A stretch of DNA of 13,212 nt from PLA5 sp040901705 (GTDB taxonomy: Bacteria > Planctomycetota > Planctomycetia > Pirellulales > PLA5), in contig JBBDYI010000335.1 of the NCBI GenBank assembly GCA_040901705.1, positions 1 through 13,212 of the forward strand, given 5' to 3'. A program made the position numbers and the translations under genes. The notes below the pieces were generated by a model that saw only the letters and a program-made list of their open reading frames with translations, did not search any database and was not told the DNA's origin. Below are positions 1 through 7,889 of the stretch, in pieces (position 1 is the stretch's first letter; each line of letters opens with the position of its first letter).

Positions 1-2973
1 CCGGCCAACCCGAGTTGGTGGTCGCGGTATATCGCGACGCCACAATTACGCAAATGGTCACTGCTGCCCAAGAGTTCCTGGGATCATGGCAACGTCGCGC
101 GGTGGGAACATCCCGAGCTGCGTTCGGCGATGCGGATCGATACTGGATCGTGGGAAGCGTTGCCGTTGCCGGTGGAACAGATTGGCATGCCGCACGTCGT
201 CGAAGTCGAATACCCCAGCGACATGGCCCAGTCGCTGGGTATCAGCATTCTGGATCCGAACGCGGCCGGCGAACTCGTGCCGGTGGGACTCGATTCGGGC
301 GTTTACAACGAAACGCCCGCGAAGGACGAACCGGCGAAGTGGCTCAAGCACCGCATCGTGTTCTGGCCGCGGAGCAAAACGCCGCTGATCTTGCTGGTCA
401 ATCGCCACGATTCGCGGCCGGCCGTGCATGGAAAGATTCGCGTGCTTGCGGGGCCGGCTCATTTGCCGACTTCGCGGCGGCCGGGGGAGTTGCGTCCGGA
501 GCGGTTGTTGGCGGGTTATCTCGAACGGCCGCTGCTGGCGGAGAATTTTTCGGCCAGCGAAGCTTACGACTCCTTCAGCCGCCGCAGCCTCGACGACTGG
601 GTGACCTATTTCGAAGCGAGCACGCGATTGGCGGAGTATCTCGACCACGTCGGATACGGCGGCGTGATGGCGGCCGTGGCCAGCGAAGGGAGCACGATCT
701 ATCCGTCGCGCATGCTGGAACCGACCCCGCGAAGCGACACGGGCGTGTTTCTGTCGACCGGCGGCGATCCGTTTCGCAAGGACGGTCTGGAGTTGCTGCT
801 GCGCGTGTTCGACCATCGTTCGCTGACGCTGATTCCGGCCGTTCAGTTTTCGACGCCGCTGCCGGCGCTGGAGGCACTACTCGATCGCCATCCGGAAGCG
901 GCAGCCGGCATCGTGCCGATTGGCCCCGACGGACTTCCGGTTTCGACGGTCGAGGCAATCGCGATTGGCGGCGGAGCGTACTACAACCCGCTCGACGAGC
1001 GCGTTCAAAAGGCGATGCTCGACGTGATCGCGGAGTTGGTCGAACGGTATGGTGAGCATCCGTCGCTCGGCGGCGTCGCCGTACAGCTTTCGACAAACGG
1101 CTATGGTGTTTTGCCCGGCGTGCAGTGGAGTCTCGACGACGCGACGTGGGCGACATACGAACGGGACACGGGACAATCGCTCGCGGCCCAAGGGCCGGAC
1201 CGTTTTGCGCGCCGCGGCACCGCCGTGGCGGGGCAGCAGCGCGCGGAGTGGCTGAAGTGGCGAGCGGATCGGCTCGCGCTGTTTCAACGGCGGGCCGCGG
1301 CAATCGTCGCGCGGGCCGGGAAGGATTTGCGATTGTACGTTTCGGCCGTCGGCGTCTGGGATTCGCCGGACGTGCGCGAGCGACTACGGCCCAGCTTGAC
1401 GCGGGCCACTCGGGTTGACGAAATGTTGCTGTCGGTGGGAATCGACGTGGACGCCTATCGGCGGCCCGACATGGCTGGCGTCGTATTCCTGCGGCCCAAC
1501 CGCTTCGGCCCGCCGTCGACGCTCGACCGGCACGCGGCCGACCTGGCATTGAATCAGTCGTGGGAACTCGACCGGTCGCTGTTCGCCGCCGGCCCCGTGG
1601 CGAGCGTGTTCTATCATCCGCCGTCGCGGCTGCGTTTGCCGTCTTTCGACGAAAAAAGTCCGGTCGGGCGGCAAAAGACTTACGTCTGGCTGGCTGCGCA
1701 GATGTCGCCCAGCGGCGTCGAAAACCGACGACGATTCGTGCATGCACTGGCCACGGGCGATGCCACGGCGATGTTCGACGGCGGCTGGATGATGCCGCTG
1801 GGGCAGGAAGACAGCCTGCGCGATCTGATCGACGTCTATCGCCGCTTGCCGGCTGGCCGCTTCGAAACGGTCGAGGATACGCCGCGACCCGTTACGATTC
1901 GATTGCGCAGCAAGCATCGCCGCACGCTGGCGTATGTCGTAAACGATTCGCCGTGGCGGGTTGCGCTGGACGTGGAAGTCGCCGCGTCGCCGCGTTGCCG
2001 AGCCTTCAGCCTGTCGCCGCAGCGGTCGCTACCGGAATTGGAAAACGTCGGCGGCACGCTGCGGTGGCGGATGACGCTCGAGCCGTACGACGCCGTCGCC
2101 GCGGTGTTTACCGAGCCGGGCGTGGCCTTGAGCAACCCGACCGTCGACATCGACGCGGTCGTTTCCGAATCGTTGCGGCGGCGGGTCGAGCAATTGGGCC
2201 AACGGGCACAGCGGCTGGCGAAATCGCCGACTTACGACAAATTGGCGAATCCCGGATTCGAAACGCCGGCCGACGTGGGCCAGATTCCCGCCTGGACGGC
2301 GAGCGTTCAGCCCGGAACTGCGGTGACGCTCGGCGGCGCGGCGGCAGAAGGGAGTCAGGCTGCGACGATGACTTCGGCAGGGCGCGCGGCGTGGCTGGTC
2401 AGCGACGAGCTTGACGTGCCGAAGTCAGGCCGGCTGGCCGTACTGGTGCGGCTGCGAACGGCCGACGCGGTCCGGCAACCGCCGCTGAGCGTGGCATTGG
2501 AAATATCGGACGGCCGCGCGTCCTATCGGTTGACGCCGATCGCGGTCGGCGCGGCTCCGGCCAATGTGCCGCTCACCGCGGCTTGGGCCGAGTATCTGTT
2601 TCCGTTCGACGACCTGCCGACGACGCCGGGCGCCAAGGTTCGCGTGCAATTCAATTTGGCCGGAGCGGGCGAAGTCCGCATCGATGACGTGCGGCTGCTG
2701 CACCTTTCGCTAACCCGCGAAGAGCACACCGGACTGGGAAAAATCGTGTCGCTGGCGAATCTTTACGTTCGCGATGGGCAATGGGCCGATTGCGCGGCGG
2801 TGCTCGAAGGGTACTGGCCCCGATTCGTCGAAGAGAATGTGCCGCTGGATGAACATCTCGAGGCCCGCCTCGAACGGCCGGCGGCGGCCACCGATGGCGG
2901 CGATGCCGGCGGGGAGAAAACGTCCGAGCGAATTCTCGACCGCCTGAACTTGAAGAGGCTCAAGTCGTACTGA
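1..2973 (+). CDS. Large barrel-like protein with C-terminal carbohydrate-binding-like module, 5'-truncated
   Basis: The reading frame is open from the first base and ends at TGA, giving 990 visible residues. The ATG at 130 is internal because the frame continues upstream, so the true start lies outside the window. Residues about 200-500 resemble a hydrolase-like TIM barrel: alternating hydrophobic strands and helices (YGGVMAAVASEGSTIYPS near 215, LTLIPAVQFSTPLPALEALL near 276, a helix followed by ERYGEHPSLGGVAVQLS near 345-365). A separate beta-rich module begins with NPGFE at residue 750 and closes with EVRIDDVRLL near 891, the usual boundaries of CBM4/9-like jelly-roll domains. A helical tail of about 90 residues follows. 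I do not recognise a catalytic motif and infer only a possible surface or periplasmic role in carbohydrate handling. It could equally be a non-catalytic planctomycete-specific protein. It is followed by galU, which appears to have its own promoter. Confidence 0.85.
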   Translation, partial: PANPSWWSRYIATPQLRKWSLLPKSSWDHGNVARWEHPELRSAMRIDTGSWEALPLPVEQIGMPHVVEVEYPSDMAQSLGISILDPNAAGELVPVGLDSGVYNETPAKDEPAKWLKHRIVFWPRSKTPLILLVNRHDSRPAVHGKIRVLAGPAHLPTSRRPGELRPERLLAGYLERPLLAENFSASEAYDSFSRRSLDDWVTYFEASTRLAEYLDHVGYGGVMAAVASEGSTIYPSRMLEPTPRSDTGVFLSTGGDPFRKDGLELLLRVFDHRSLTLIPAVQFSTPLPALEALLDRHPEAAAGIVPIGPDGLPVSTVEAIAIGGGAYYNPLDERVQKAMLDVIAELVERYGEHPSLGGVAVQLSTNGYGVLPGVQWSLDDATWATYERDTGQSLAAQGPDRFARRGTAVAGQQRAEWLKWRADRLALFQRRAAAIVARAGKDLRLYVSAVGVWDSPDVRERLRPSLTRATRVDEMLLSVGIDVDAYRRPDMAGVVFLRPNRFGPPSTLDRHAADLALNQSWELDRSLFAAGPVASVFYHPPSRLRLPSFDEKSPVGRQKTYVWLAAQMSPSGVENRRRFVHALATGDATAMFDGGWMMPLGQEDSLRDLIDVYRRLPAGRFETVEDTPRPVTIRLRSKHRRTLAYVVNDSPWRVALDVEVAASPRCRAFSLSPQRSLPELENVGGTLRWRMTLEPYDAVAAVFTEPGVALSNPTVDIDAVVSESLRRRVEQLGQRAQRLAKSPTYDKLANPGFETPADVGQIPAWTASVQPGTAVTLGGAAAEGSQAATMTSAGRAAWLVSDELDVPKSGRLAVLVRLRTADAVRQPPLSVALEISDGRASYRLTPIAVGAAPANVPLTAAWAEYLFPFDDLPTTPGAKVRVQFNLAGAGEVRIDDVRLLHLSLTREEHTGLGKIVSLANLYVRDGQWADCAAVLEGYWPRFVEENVPLDEHLEARLERPAAATDGGDAGGEKTSERILDRLNLKRLKSY

Positions 2974-2997
2974 TCGCCGCATAGCGCGAAACCTAGC

Positions 2998-3003
2998 TAT
3001 AAT
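2998..3003 (+). promoter_or_regulatory. Candidate -10 box of the galU promoter
   Basis: A perfect TATAAT lies in the 91-base gap between the upstream stop codon and galU, 61 bases before the galU ATG. It is flanked by short inverted arms, AGCTA at 2995-2999 and TAGCT at 3006-3010. No good -35 hexamer sits 16-18 bases upstream (2975-2980 reads CGCCGC), so the promoter may rely on an activator or a strong -10. The AT-rich box is conspicuous in very GC-rich surroundings. This suggests galU is transcribed independently of the preceding gene. Confidence 0.55.
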
Positions 3004-3064
3004 CGTAGCTGCCGAGCGCGAATGGCGCGCGACCGCTTGCCCCGAACACGCCCGCCGAACGAAC

Positions 3065-3946
3065 ATGCCCATCGATCTTGCCGTCGTCCCCGTTGCCGGC
3101 CGCGGCACGCGGTTGTTGCCGCTAACCAAGAGCCAGCCCAAGGAAATGCTGCCGGTCGGTCGCCGGCCGGTGGTGCAGCACGTCGTCGAGGAAATGGTCC
3201 GCTCCGGCGTGCGGCGGATCATGTTCGTCACGGGCGCAGCCAAGAGCGCTATCGAAAACCACTTCGATATCGACGCGGAGTTGATCGCCCACCTGAGAGA
3301 AACAGGCAAGGAAGACCTGCTGGCGGAACTGGCTTTCGAGCGAGAGACGGTCGACTATTTCTTCACGCGACAGCGGCGGCAATTGGGGCTTGGCCACGCC
3401 GTGTTGTGCGCCGCGCCGATGGTCGGCGACGATCCGTTCGTGGTCGCGCTGGGCGATACGATCATCGGGCTGAACAACTCGTCGGACGTGACGCGGCGGA
3501 TGATCGAGGAGTTCGATCGCCGCGGTGCCGACGCCGTGATCGCCTTTCAAGAAGTCGCCGCCGAGGACGTGGTGCATTACGGCATTGCCGAGAGCGAATC
3601 AACGCCGGGCGACGTGTTTCGGCTCAAGCGGATCGTCGAGAAACCGTCCGTGAAGGATGCACCGAGCCGGCTGGCCGTGGCGGCGCGATACGTGTTCGGC
3701 CCGCGGATTTTCGAGATGTTGCGCAAAACGCAAGCCGGCAAGGGAGGCGAGATTCAGCTAACCGATGCGATCGAGCAACTCATCGCGGCGGGCCGGGGCG
3801 TGTACGGCGTGCGGCTTGCACCGGGCGAATCGCGGTACGACATCGGCAACTACGAGAGCTACTTCCGCACGTTCATGGAATTCGCGCTGGCCGATCCACA
3901 ATACGGCGGCGAAGTGCGGGCGGCGCTAAAGAAGATGCTGGATTGA
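3065..3946 (+). CDS. galU: UTP--glucose-1-phosphate uridylyltransferase
   Basis: This cytosolic enzyme makes UDP-glucose from UTP and glucose-1-phosphate, feeding exopolysaccharide, glycolipid and UDP-sugar synthesis. The 293-residue length is normal for the family. The nucleotide-binding signature AGRGTRLLP followed by PKEMLPV lies at residues 11-31. The GLGHAV motif is at 108-113, the LGDTI segment with the predicted metal-binding Asp131 at 129-133, EKP at 192-194, GEIQLTDAI at 228-236 and YDIGN at 258-262. The ATG at 3065 was chosen because it places the N-terminal beta strand directly before the nucleotide motif, as in known GalU proteins. No clear Shine-Dalgarno sequence precedes it. A TATAAT box 61 bases upstream is a likely promoter. 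The nearest alternative family is glucose-1-phosphate thymidylyltransferase (RmlA), but PKEMLPV and the YDIGN region fit GalU better. Confidence 0.95.
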   Translation: MPIDLAVVPVAGRGTRLLPLTKSQPKEMLPVGRRPVVQHVVEEMVRSGVRRIMFVTGAAKSAIENHFDIDAELIAHLRETGKEDLLAELAFERETVDYFFTRQRRQLGLGHAVLCAAPMVGDDPFVVALGDTIIGLNNSSDVTRRMIEEFDRRGADAVIAFQEVAAEDVVHYGIAESESTPGDVFRLKRIVEKPSVKDAPSRLAVAARYVFGPRIFEMLRKTQAGKGGEIQLTDAIEQLIAAGRGVYGVRLAPGESRYDIGNYESYFRTFMEFALADPQYGGEVRAALKKMLD

Positions 3947-3964
3947 GTGGGCGTTCCAGTGTCC

Positions 3965-3991
3965 TGTGGCGAGGTCGGGAGACCGGCCACA
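3965..3991. terminator. Hairpin between convergent genes, possible bidirectional terminator
   Basis: In the 109-base gap between galU and the opposing gene, TGTGGC (3965-3970) pairs with GCCACA (3986-3991), and an inner GGTC/GACC stem closes a four-base GGGA loop. The position between two converging genes suits a shared terminator. There is no T-run on either side, so a canonical intrinsic terminator is not shown; Rho-dependent ending or simple 3'-end protection is equally possible. Confidence 0.35.
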
Positions 3992-4055
3992 ACGGCGCGA
4001 TTGAATCTGCGTGCGGGCCTATGCGCGATCGCGTTGTCGGCGAGCACCGCCACAC

Positions 4056-4799
4056 TTATTTCAGCGCGATCGTCCGGGCCAACGGTTCGAGCACGTGCTC
4101 GATCACGTAGCCGTCGACCAGCCGGCGACAGAGCGCGTGCAGGTTTTCCAGCGCGACGGGGAACGACGTGTCGGCCGGAAGGCTGCCGTATTGGCGGGCA
4201 GTGACGTAGACGCTGAGCTGCTCTTCGGGATACTCGCCGGTTCGCACTTGATAGGCGTTGGTCCGCGTTTCGATGCTCATGCGGCACTGCAACCGGCAGT
4301 TTTCGTCGAGCGCGAGCGTCACCGACGGCTCGTAATTGATCACCGACGCGCCGGGGATTTCAGCCAATTTCTCCATCGCCGACGGACCGCCCAGTGCGTC
4401 GGCCACCAGTTGGCTGTGGTTGCCGCGGTAGGTGAAGTCGAAGCCGAACAGCAGGTCGAGCGATTCACAGTCGAGCGGGCTGACCGAGAGCATGTAGGGG
4501 ACCAGTTCGAGCAACAGGCGGTGCTGTTCGAGGGAGTCTTCGATCTGCTGCGGATTAACCATTCCGGAGCATACCCGCCGCGGCTCGATCGTCGCCCAGC
4601 GATAATTGCCCCGTTCTTTGTCCTCTTCGAGCACGAAATCGCCTTTTTCACGGCAATAAAAATTGCGCATCGTCGGGTACGATTTCTGCACCCGCTCGAA
4701 GAAGTGCAGGATCGTCTCGCGGTTGGTGGGCAACTCCATTTCCGTCGACAGGTTCATATTGACGTAGAAATCGTCTGCGTACGAACCATACGGATTCAT
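4056..4799 (-). CDS. Conserved-looking hypothetical cytosolic protein, 247 residues
   Basis: I do not recognise this protein and assign no function. It is acidic to neutral, with no signal peptide, membrane segment or repeat. It begins MNPYGSYADDFYVNMNL, has a helix around residues 25-42 (NRETILHFFERVQKS), a Cys-containing segment YPTMRNFYCREKGDF at 41-55, and a mixed alpha/beta body ending in a helix near 214-245. The composition and lack of low-complexity sequence argue for a real folded protein. The frame also allows ATG at 4817, which adds six residues, but only the ATG at 4799 has a Shine-Dalgarno-like sequence (AGGA at 4807-4810, seven bases away, within a longer GGTGAGGA). It converges on galU, and a near-consensus sigma-70 promoter lies at 4896-4925. 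That strong promoter suggests substantial constitutive expression. The reading frame is well supported, the function is unknown. Confidence 0.85.
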   Translation of the reverse strand: MNPYGSYADDFYVNMNLSTEMELPTNRETILHFFERVQKSYPTMRNFYCREKGDFVLEEDKERGNYRWATIEPRRVCSGMVNPQQIEDSLEQHRLLLELVPYMLSVSPLDCESLDLLFGFDFTYRGNHSQLVADALGGPSAMEKLAEIPGASVINYEPSVTLALDENCRLQCRMSIETRTNAYQVRTGEYPEEQLSVYVTARQYGSLPADTSFPVALENLHALCRRLVDGYVIEHVLEPLARTIALK

Positions 4800-4895
4800 G
4801 TCCAGATCCTCACCCATCGGTCGTCACTGATGCGTATCGGGAAGGCGAAAACGGGCGGCAACTCGCTTTGCGGCGGGCACTTTTGCCGAACTTTC

Positions 4896-4925
4896 AGTAT
4901 AGGGACGCATCGGCCGGAGTGTCAA
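4896..4925 (-). promoter_or_regulatory. Near-consensus sigma-70 promoter for the hypothetical gene
   Basis: On the minus strand a perfect TTGACA (4925 down to 4920) is followed after 18 bases by TATACT (4901 down to 4896), which matches five of six bases of the -10 consensus. Transcription would start near 4889, giving an untranslated leader of roughly 90 bases before the ATG at 4799. Finding both hexamers at near-optimal spacing in GC-rich DNA is unlikely by chance. I saw no clear operator dyad around it. Confidence 0.7.
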
Positions 4926-5194
4926 AGGACCGATCGCGGACCGATGGGCAGGGTCGAGGTGCCGCCGGGCATCGCGGCGCGCCGCGGCTGGCGTTGTCGT
5001 ACCCTTATATGATTCGAGCGGCGGTCGACGTTACGTGTCGTTTGGCACTCGGCGCGTGGCATTGGCTGGTGCTTCGCCGCGCCCCGGCGTTTTTTCCCCT
5101 CACCGTGGCGGAGCGACCGCGTTCGGGTTATACCGGGATGATCGCACAGGCCCGACGCCCCGCGATTCTTCGACTTGCGCAGCAAAGGACATCG
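4926..5194. other. Gap before the M1 peptidase gene, no gene seen
   Basis: The full divergent gap runs from 4800 to 5194. Its left part is the leader and promoter of the minus-strand gene. The rest is GC-rich and should hold the M1 peptidase promoter. A TATGAT lies near 5006 and a TATACC near 5130, but neither has a convincing -35, so I assign none. The peptidase reading frame is open back to about 4868, but the predicted residues there are Arg/Pro-rich and unlike a protein, so I treat it as non-coding. Confidence 0.5.
5184..5189 (+). promoter_or_regulatory. Ribosome binding site deciding the M1 peptidase start
   Basis: AAAGGA sits five bases before the ATG at 5195. That ATG opens directly into a signal peptide, so it is preferred over the upstream in-frame codons that extend the frame by 109 residues. 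Confidence 0.65.
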
Positions 5195-7795
5195 ATGTTT
5201 CGTTTTCGTGCGAATTCGCCGGGCCGCGCCGGCCTATTATCCGCCCTGTTCGTGCTTTGGGCATTCACGTTTGCCCCGTCGATCGCCGCCAAGGATCGCT
5301 CGGCCCCGTTCGATAACCCGCCGCGTTCGGTTCGCTCGCTGCCGTTCGACGTCAAACACACGCTATTGCAAATGCGGCTCGATTTCGATCATCAGGCGAT
5401 CGACGGCATCGCGACGCACCAACTGGCTCCGTTCGCCGACGCCACGCGGTTCGAGTTCGACATCGCCGACATGAAGATCGCCACCGTGGCCGTTGCCCGC
5501 GAGGACGAAGCCGGCAAATCCGCCGAGATCGCTAGCAGCTTCGACACGACCGACGACAAGCTGATCGTTCGCGTGGATAAGCCAGTTGCGGCCGGCAGCG
5601 ACGTGTGGGTGCGAATCGCTTATCGCGTCGAACAACCGCGGCGCGGCGCTCGCTTCGTCACGCCCGACGCCCGCGAACCGACGCAGCCGCGGATGATGTG
5701 GACGCAAGGCGAACCGGAGTATTCGCGGTATTGGTATCCGTGTCTCGATTCGCCGAACGAACGGGCGACGTTCGCGGTGCAAGTCGTCGCGCCGGCGAAC
5801 TACTTCGTGCTTTCCAACGGCGCGTTGCACAGCACGGCCGAAAACGAGGACGGCACGAAAACCTGGAATTGGCAAATGACGCTGCCGCAAGCGCCATACC
5901 TGACGAGCGTCGTGGCCGGCGAATTCGTGGCCCTGACGCAGGAGTGGGACGGAATTCCGGTCGTTTCGCACGTGCCGCCGGATCGGCTCGACGACGCGCG
6001 GCGATGTTTGTCGAAGACGCCCGAGATGGTGAAGTTCTATAGCGAAACGATCGGCGTCCGCTATCCGTGGAACAAGTATTCGCAGATTTGCGTCGACGAA
6101 TACGAATGGGGCGGCATGGAGCACACCACCGCCACGACGCTCAATCTCGGCACATTACACGACGAGCGTGCGGCCCTCGACATGGCCGACGATACCGACA
6201 ACCTCATTTCGCACGAGTTGGCTCACCAGTGGTTCGGCGATCTGGTCACGTGCAAGGATTGGGGCGAAATCTGGCTCAACGAGAGCTTCGCCACGTACTA
6301 CGCCACGCTCTGGGCGGAGCACGACCGCGGGGCCGACGAAGCCGCCTGGCAACGCCGCGGCGAGGCCGAAAGTTACTTCGGCGAGGACAAAGGCCGCTAT
6401 CGCCGGCCGATCGTCACGTATCGCTATCCTTCGCCCGACAGCATGTTCGACCGGCACTCCTATCCCAAGGGCGGCCGCGTGCTGCACATGCTCCGCTATG
6501 TGCTGGGCGACGACGGATTTCATAAGTCGATTCAGCTTTACCTGCAGCGGAACAAGTTCTCCGCGGTCGAAACGGCCGATTTGCGCGTGGCCATTGAGAA
6601 GGCGACCGGCCAGGGCCTCAACTGGTTCTTCGACGAGTGGGTCTACCACGGCGGGCATCCCGAGTACGACGTGTCGTACACCTACGACGAGGATCAGCGG
6701 CAACTCCGGCTCGTCGTCAAGCAAACGCAAACCGTCGACGCGCTTACGCCGCTGTTCCGCATGCCGATCGAGATCGACATCGTGTCGAATTCCGGCCCGA
6801 CGACGCACAAGATCACGGTTTCCAAAGCCGAAGAGACGTTCAGCTTCTCCCTCGACCGCCGGCCGCGTCGCGTCACGTTCGACCCGCGCGACTACGTGCT
6901 CAAGAAGATCACGTTTCACAAATCCCGCGGCGAGTGGATCGACCAGGCGATGAACGATCGCAACGTCATGGCCCGCGACAGAGCCGTCGAGGCGCTGGCC
7001 GCCATGACCAACGAGCCGGAGGCCCGCGCGGCGCTGGTGCAGGTGGTCCGCGTCGATCCATTCTGGGGCGTGCGGCACGAGGCAGCCGACGCGCTGGCCA
7101 AGTTCAACGGCGATGATGTTCGCAGCGCGTTGCTGGCGGCCTCTGGCGACAAAGTCTCCGGCGTGCGAACCGCGGCGGTCAAATCGCTCGCCAACTTTGC
7201 CCACGACGACGTGAAACTGCGTTTGCGTGCGGCGATCAAGGACGATCGTTCGTACTATGTCGTCGCCGAGGCGCTCCGCTCGCTCGCCAAGATCGGCGGC
7301 GACGCCGCCAAAGCCGATCTTGTCGCGGCGATGGAACTGCCGAGCCACCACGAGGTGATCCTACGCGCAGCCGCCGAAGGGCTGGCCGAGAAGCCGGACA
7401 CGGCGCTCCGCGACAAGCTGCTGGCAATGCTCGATGGCCCGACGTTGCCCGAACGGCGGATGGCGATTCTCGACGCCGTCGCCAAATTCGGCCGCGGCGA
7501 TCCGGCGGCGACCAAGGCGATCGCCGCTCAACTCGACGACAGCCGCCCGCGGATTCGCATCGCCGCGGCCCCCCCGCTGGGCAAGACCGGCGATCCGGCG
7601 GCCGTCGACACGCTGCTCAAGTTACGCGACCGCGAGAGCAAACCGCGAAACCTCCAGACCATCGACGAAGCGATAGAGAAACTACGTAGCGGCAAGGAGG
7701 CGGCCACGGTGCGCGGCGACGTCGAGAAGCTTCGCGAGCAGAACGACTCGCTCCGCGAGCGGGTCCGCAAGCTCGAAGAGGCCGTTAAGAAGTAG
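5195..7795 (+). CDS. Secreted M1-family zinc aminopeptidase with HEAT repeats
   Basis: The 866-residue product should remove N-terminal amino acids from peptides after export. Residues 1-32 form a signal peptide: a basic start (MFRFR), a hydrophobic stretch LLSALFVLWAFTFA, and a likely cleavage site in SIAAKD. The M1 fold follows at about 45-565. The substrate-binding motif reads GGMEH at 306-310, against the usual GxMEN. The zinc site HELAH at 340-344 is followed 18 residues later by the third ligand Glu363 in WLNES, and Tyr423 (SYPKGG) fits the transition-state tyrosine. From about 582 to 820 there are degenerate HEAT-type helical repeats, with units such as DRAVEALAAM and RHEAADALAKF. Residues 839-866 are a short heptad-rich coiled coil. 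The catalytic set is complete, so it should be active. The HEAT region may replace the C-terminal domain of classic M1 enzymes or bind partners. It converges with rsfS across a 94-base gap. Exact substrate preference cannot be read from the sequence. Confidence 0.95.
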   Translation: MFRFRANSPGRAGLLSALFVLWAFTFAPSIAAKDRSAPFDNPPRSVRSLPFDVKHTLLQMRLDFDHQAIDGIATHQLAPFADATRFEFDIADMKIATVAVAREDEAGKSAEIASSFDTTDDKLIVRVDKPVAAGSDVWVRIAYRVEQPRRGARFVTPDAREPTQPRMMWTQGEPEYSRYWYPCLDSPNERATFAVQVVAPANYFVLSNGALHSTAENEDGTKTWNWQMTLPQAPYLTSVVAGEFVALTQEWDGIPVVSHVPPDRLDDARRCLSKTPEMVKFYSETIGVRYPWNKYSQICVDEYEWGGMEHTTATTLNLGTLHDERAALDMADDTDNLISHELAHQWFGDLVTCKDWGEIWLNESFATYYATLWAEHDRGADEAAWQRRGEAESYFGEDKGRYRRPIVTYRYPSPDSMFDRHSYPKGGRVLHMLRYVLGDDGFHKSIQLYLQRNKFSAVETADLRVAIEKATGQGLNWFFDEWVYHGGHPEYDVSYTYDEDQRQLRLVVKQTQTVDALTPLFRMPIEIDIVSNSGPTTHKITVSKAEETFSFSLDRRPRRVTFDPRDYVLKKITFHKSRGEWIDQAMNDRNVMARDRAVEALAAMTNEPEARAALVQVVRVDPFWGVRHEAADALAKFNGDDVRSALLAASGDKVSGVRTAAVKSLANFAHDDVKLRLRAAIKDDRSYYVVAEALRSLAKIGGDAAKADLVAAMELPSHHEVILRAAAEGLAEKPDTALRDKLLAMLDGPTLPERRMAILDAVAKFGRGDPAATKAIAAQLDDSRPRIRIAAAPPLGKTGDPAAVDTLLKLRDRESKPRNLQTIDEAIEKLRSGKEAATVRGDVEKLREQNDSLRERVRKLEEAVKK

Positions 7796-7814
7796 CCGCT
7801 GGCATCGCGAGAAT

Positions 7815-7849
7815 GTGGCTTCGGCGAAAGGATTCGCCTCCTACAAAAC
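7815..7849. repeat. Short palindromic REP-like element between M1 peptidase and rsfS
   Basis: GGCGAA at 7823-7828 and TTCGCC at 7833-7838 form a 6-bp stem around the loop AGGA. The octamer GATTCGCC at 7831-7838 recurs at 7853-7860. The surrounding stretch, from GTGGCTTCGG to CCTCCTACAAAAC, resembles from memory a repeat dispersed in planctomycete genomes; only one copy is in this window. Its position between convergent genes could also let it act as a 3'-end hairpin, but there is no T-run. Confidence 0.4.
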
Positions 7850-7889
7850 TGTGATTCGCCTTGAACGGATTCGGGGCTCGGAATAGGCG

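Noticed and set aside
130..2973. ATG at 130 as the start of the first gene
   Set aside because: The frame is open and protein-like back to base 1, so the gene begins upstream of the window.
4868..5194. N-terminal extension of the M1 peptidase (start at 4868, 975 residues)
   Set aside because: The extension is Arg/Pro-rich without protein-like character. The ATG at 5195 has a Shine-Dalgarno sequence and starts a classic signal peptide, which would be buried by the extension.
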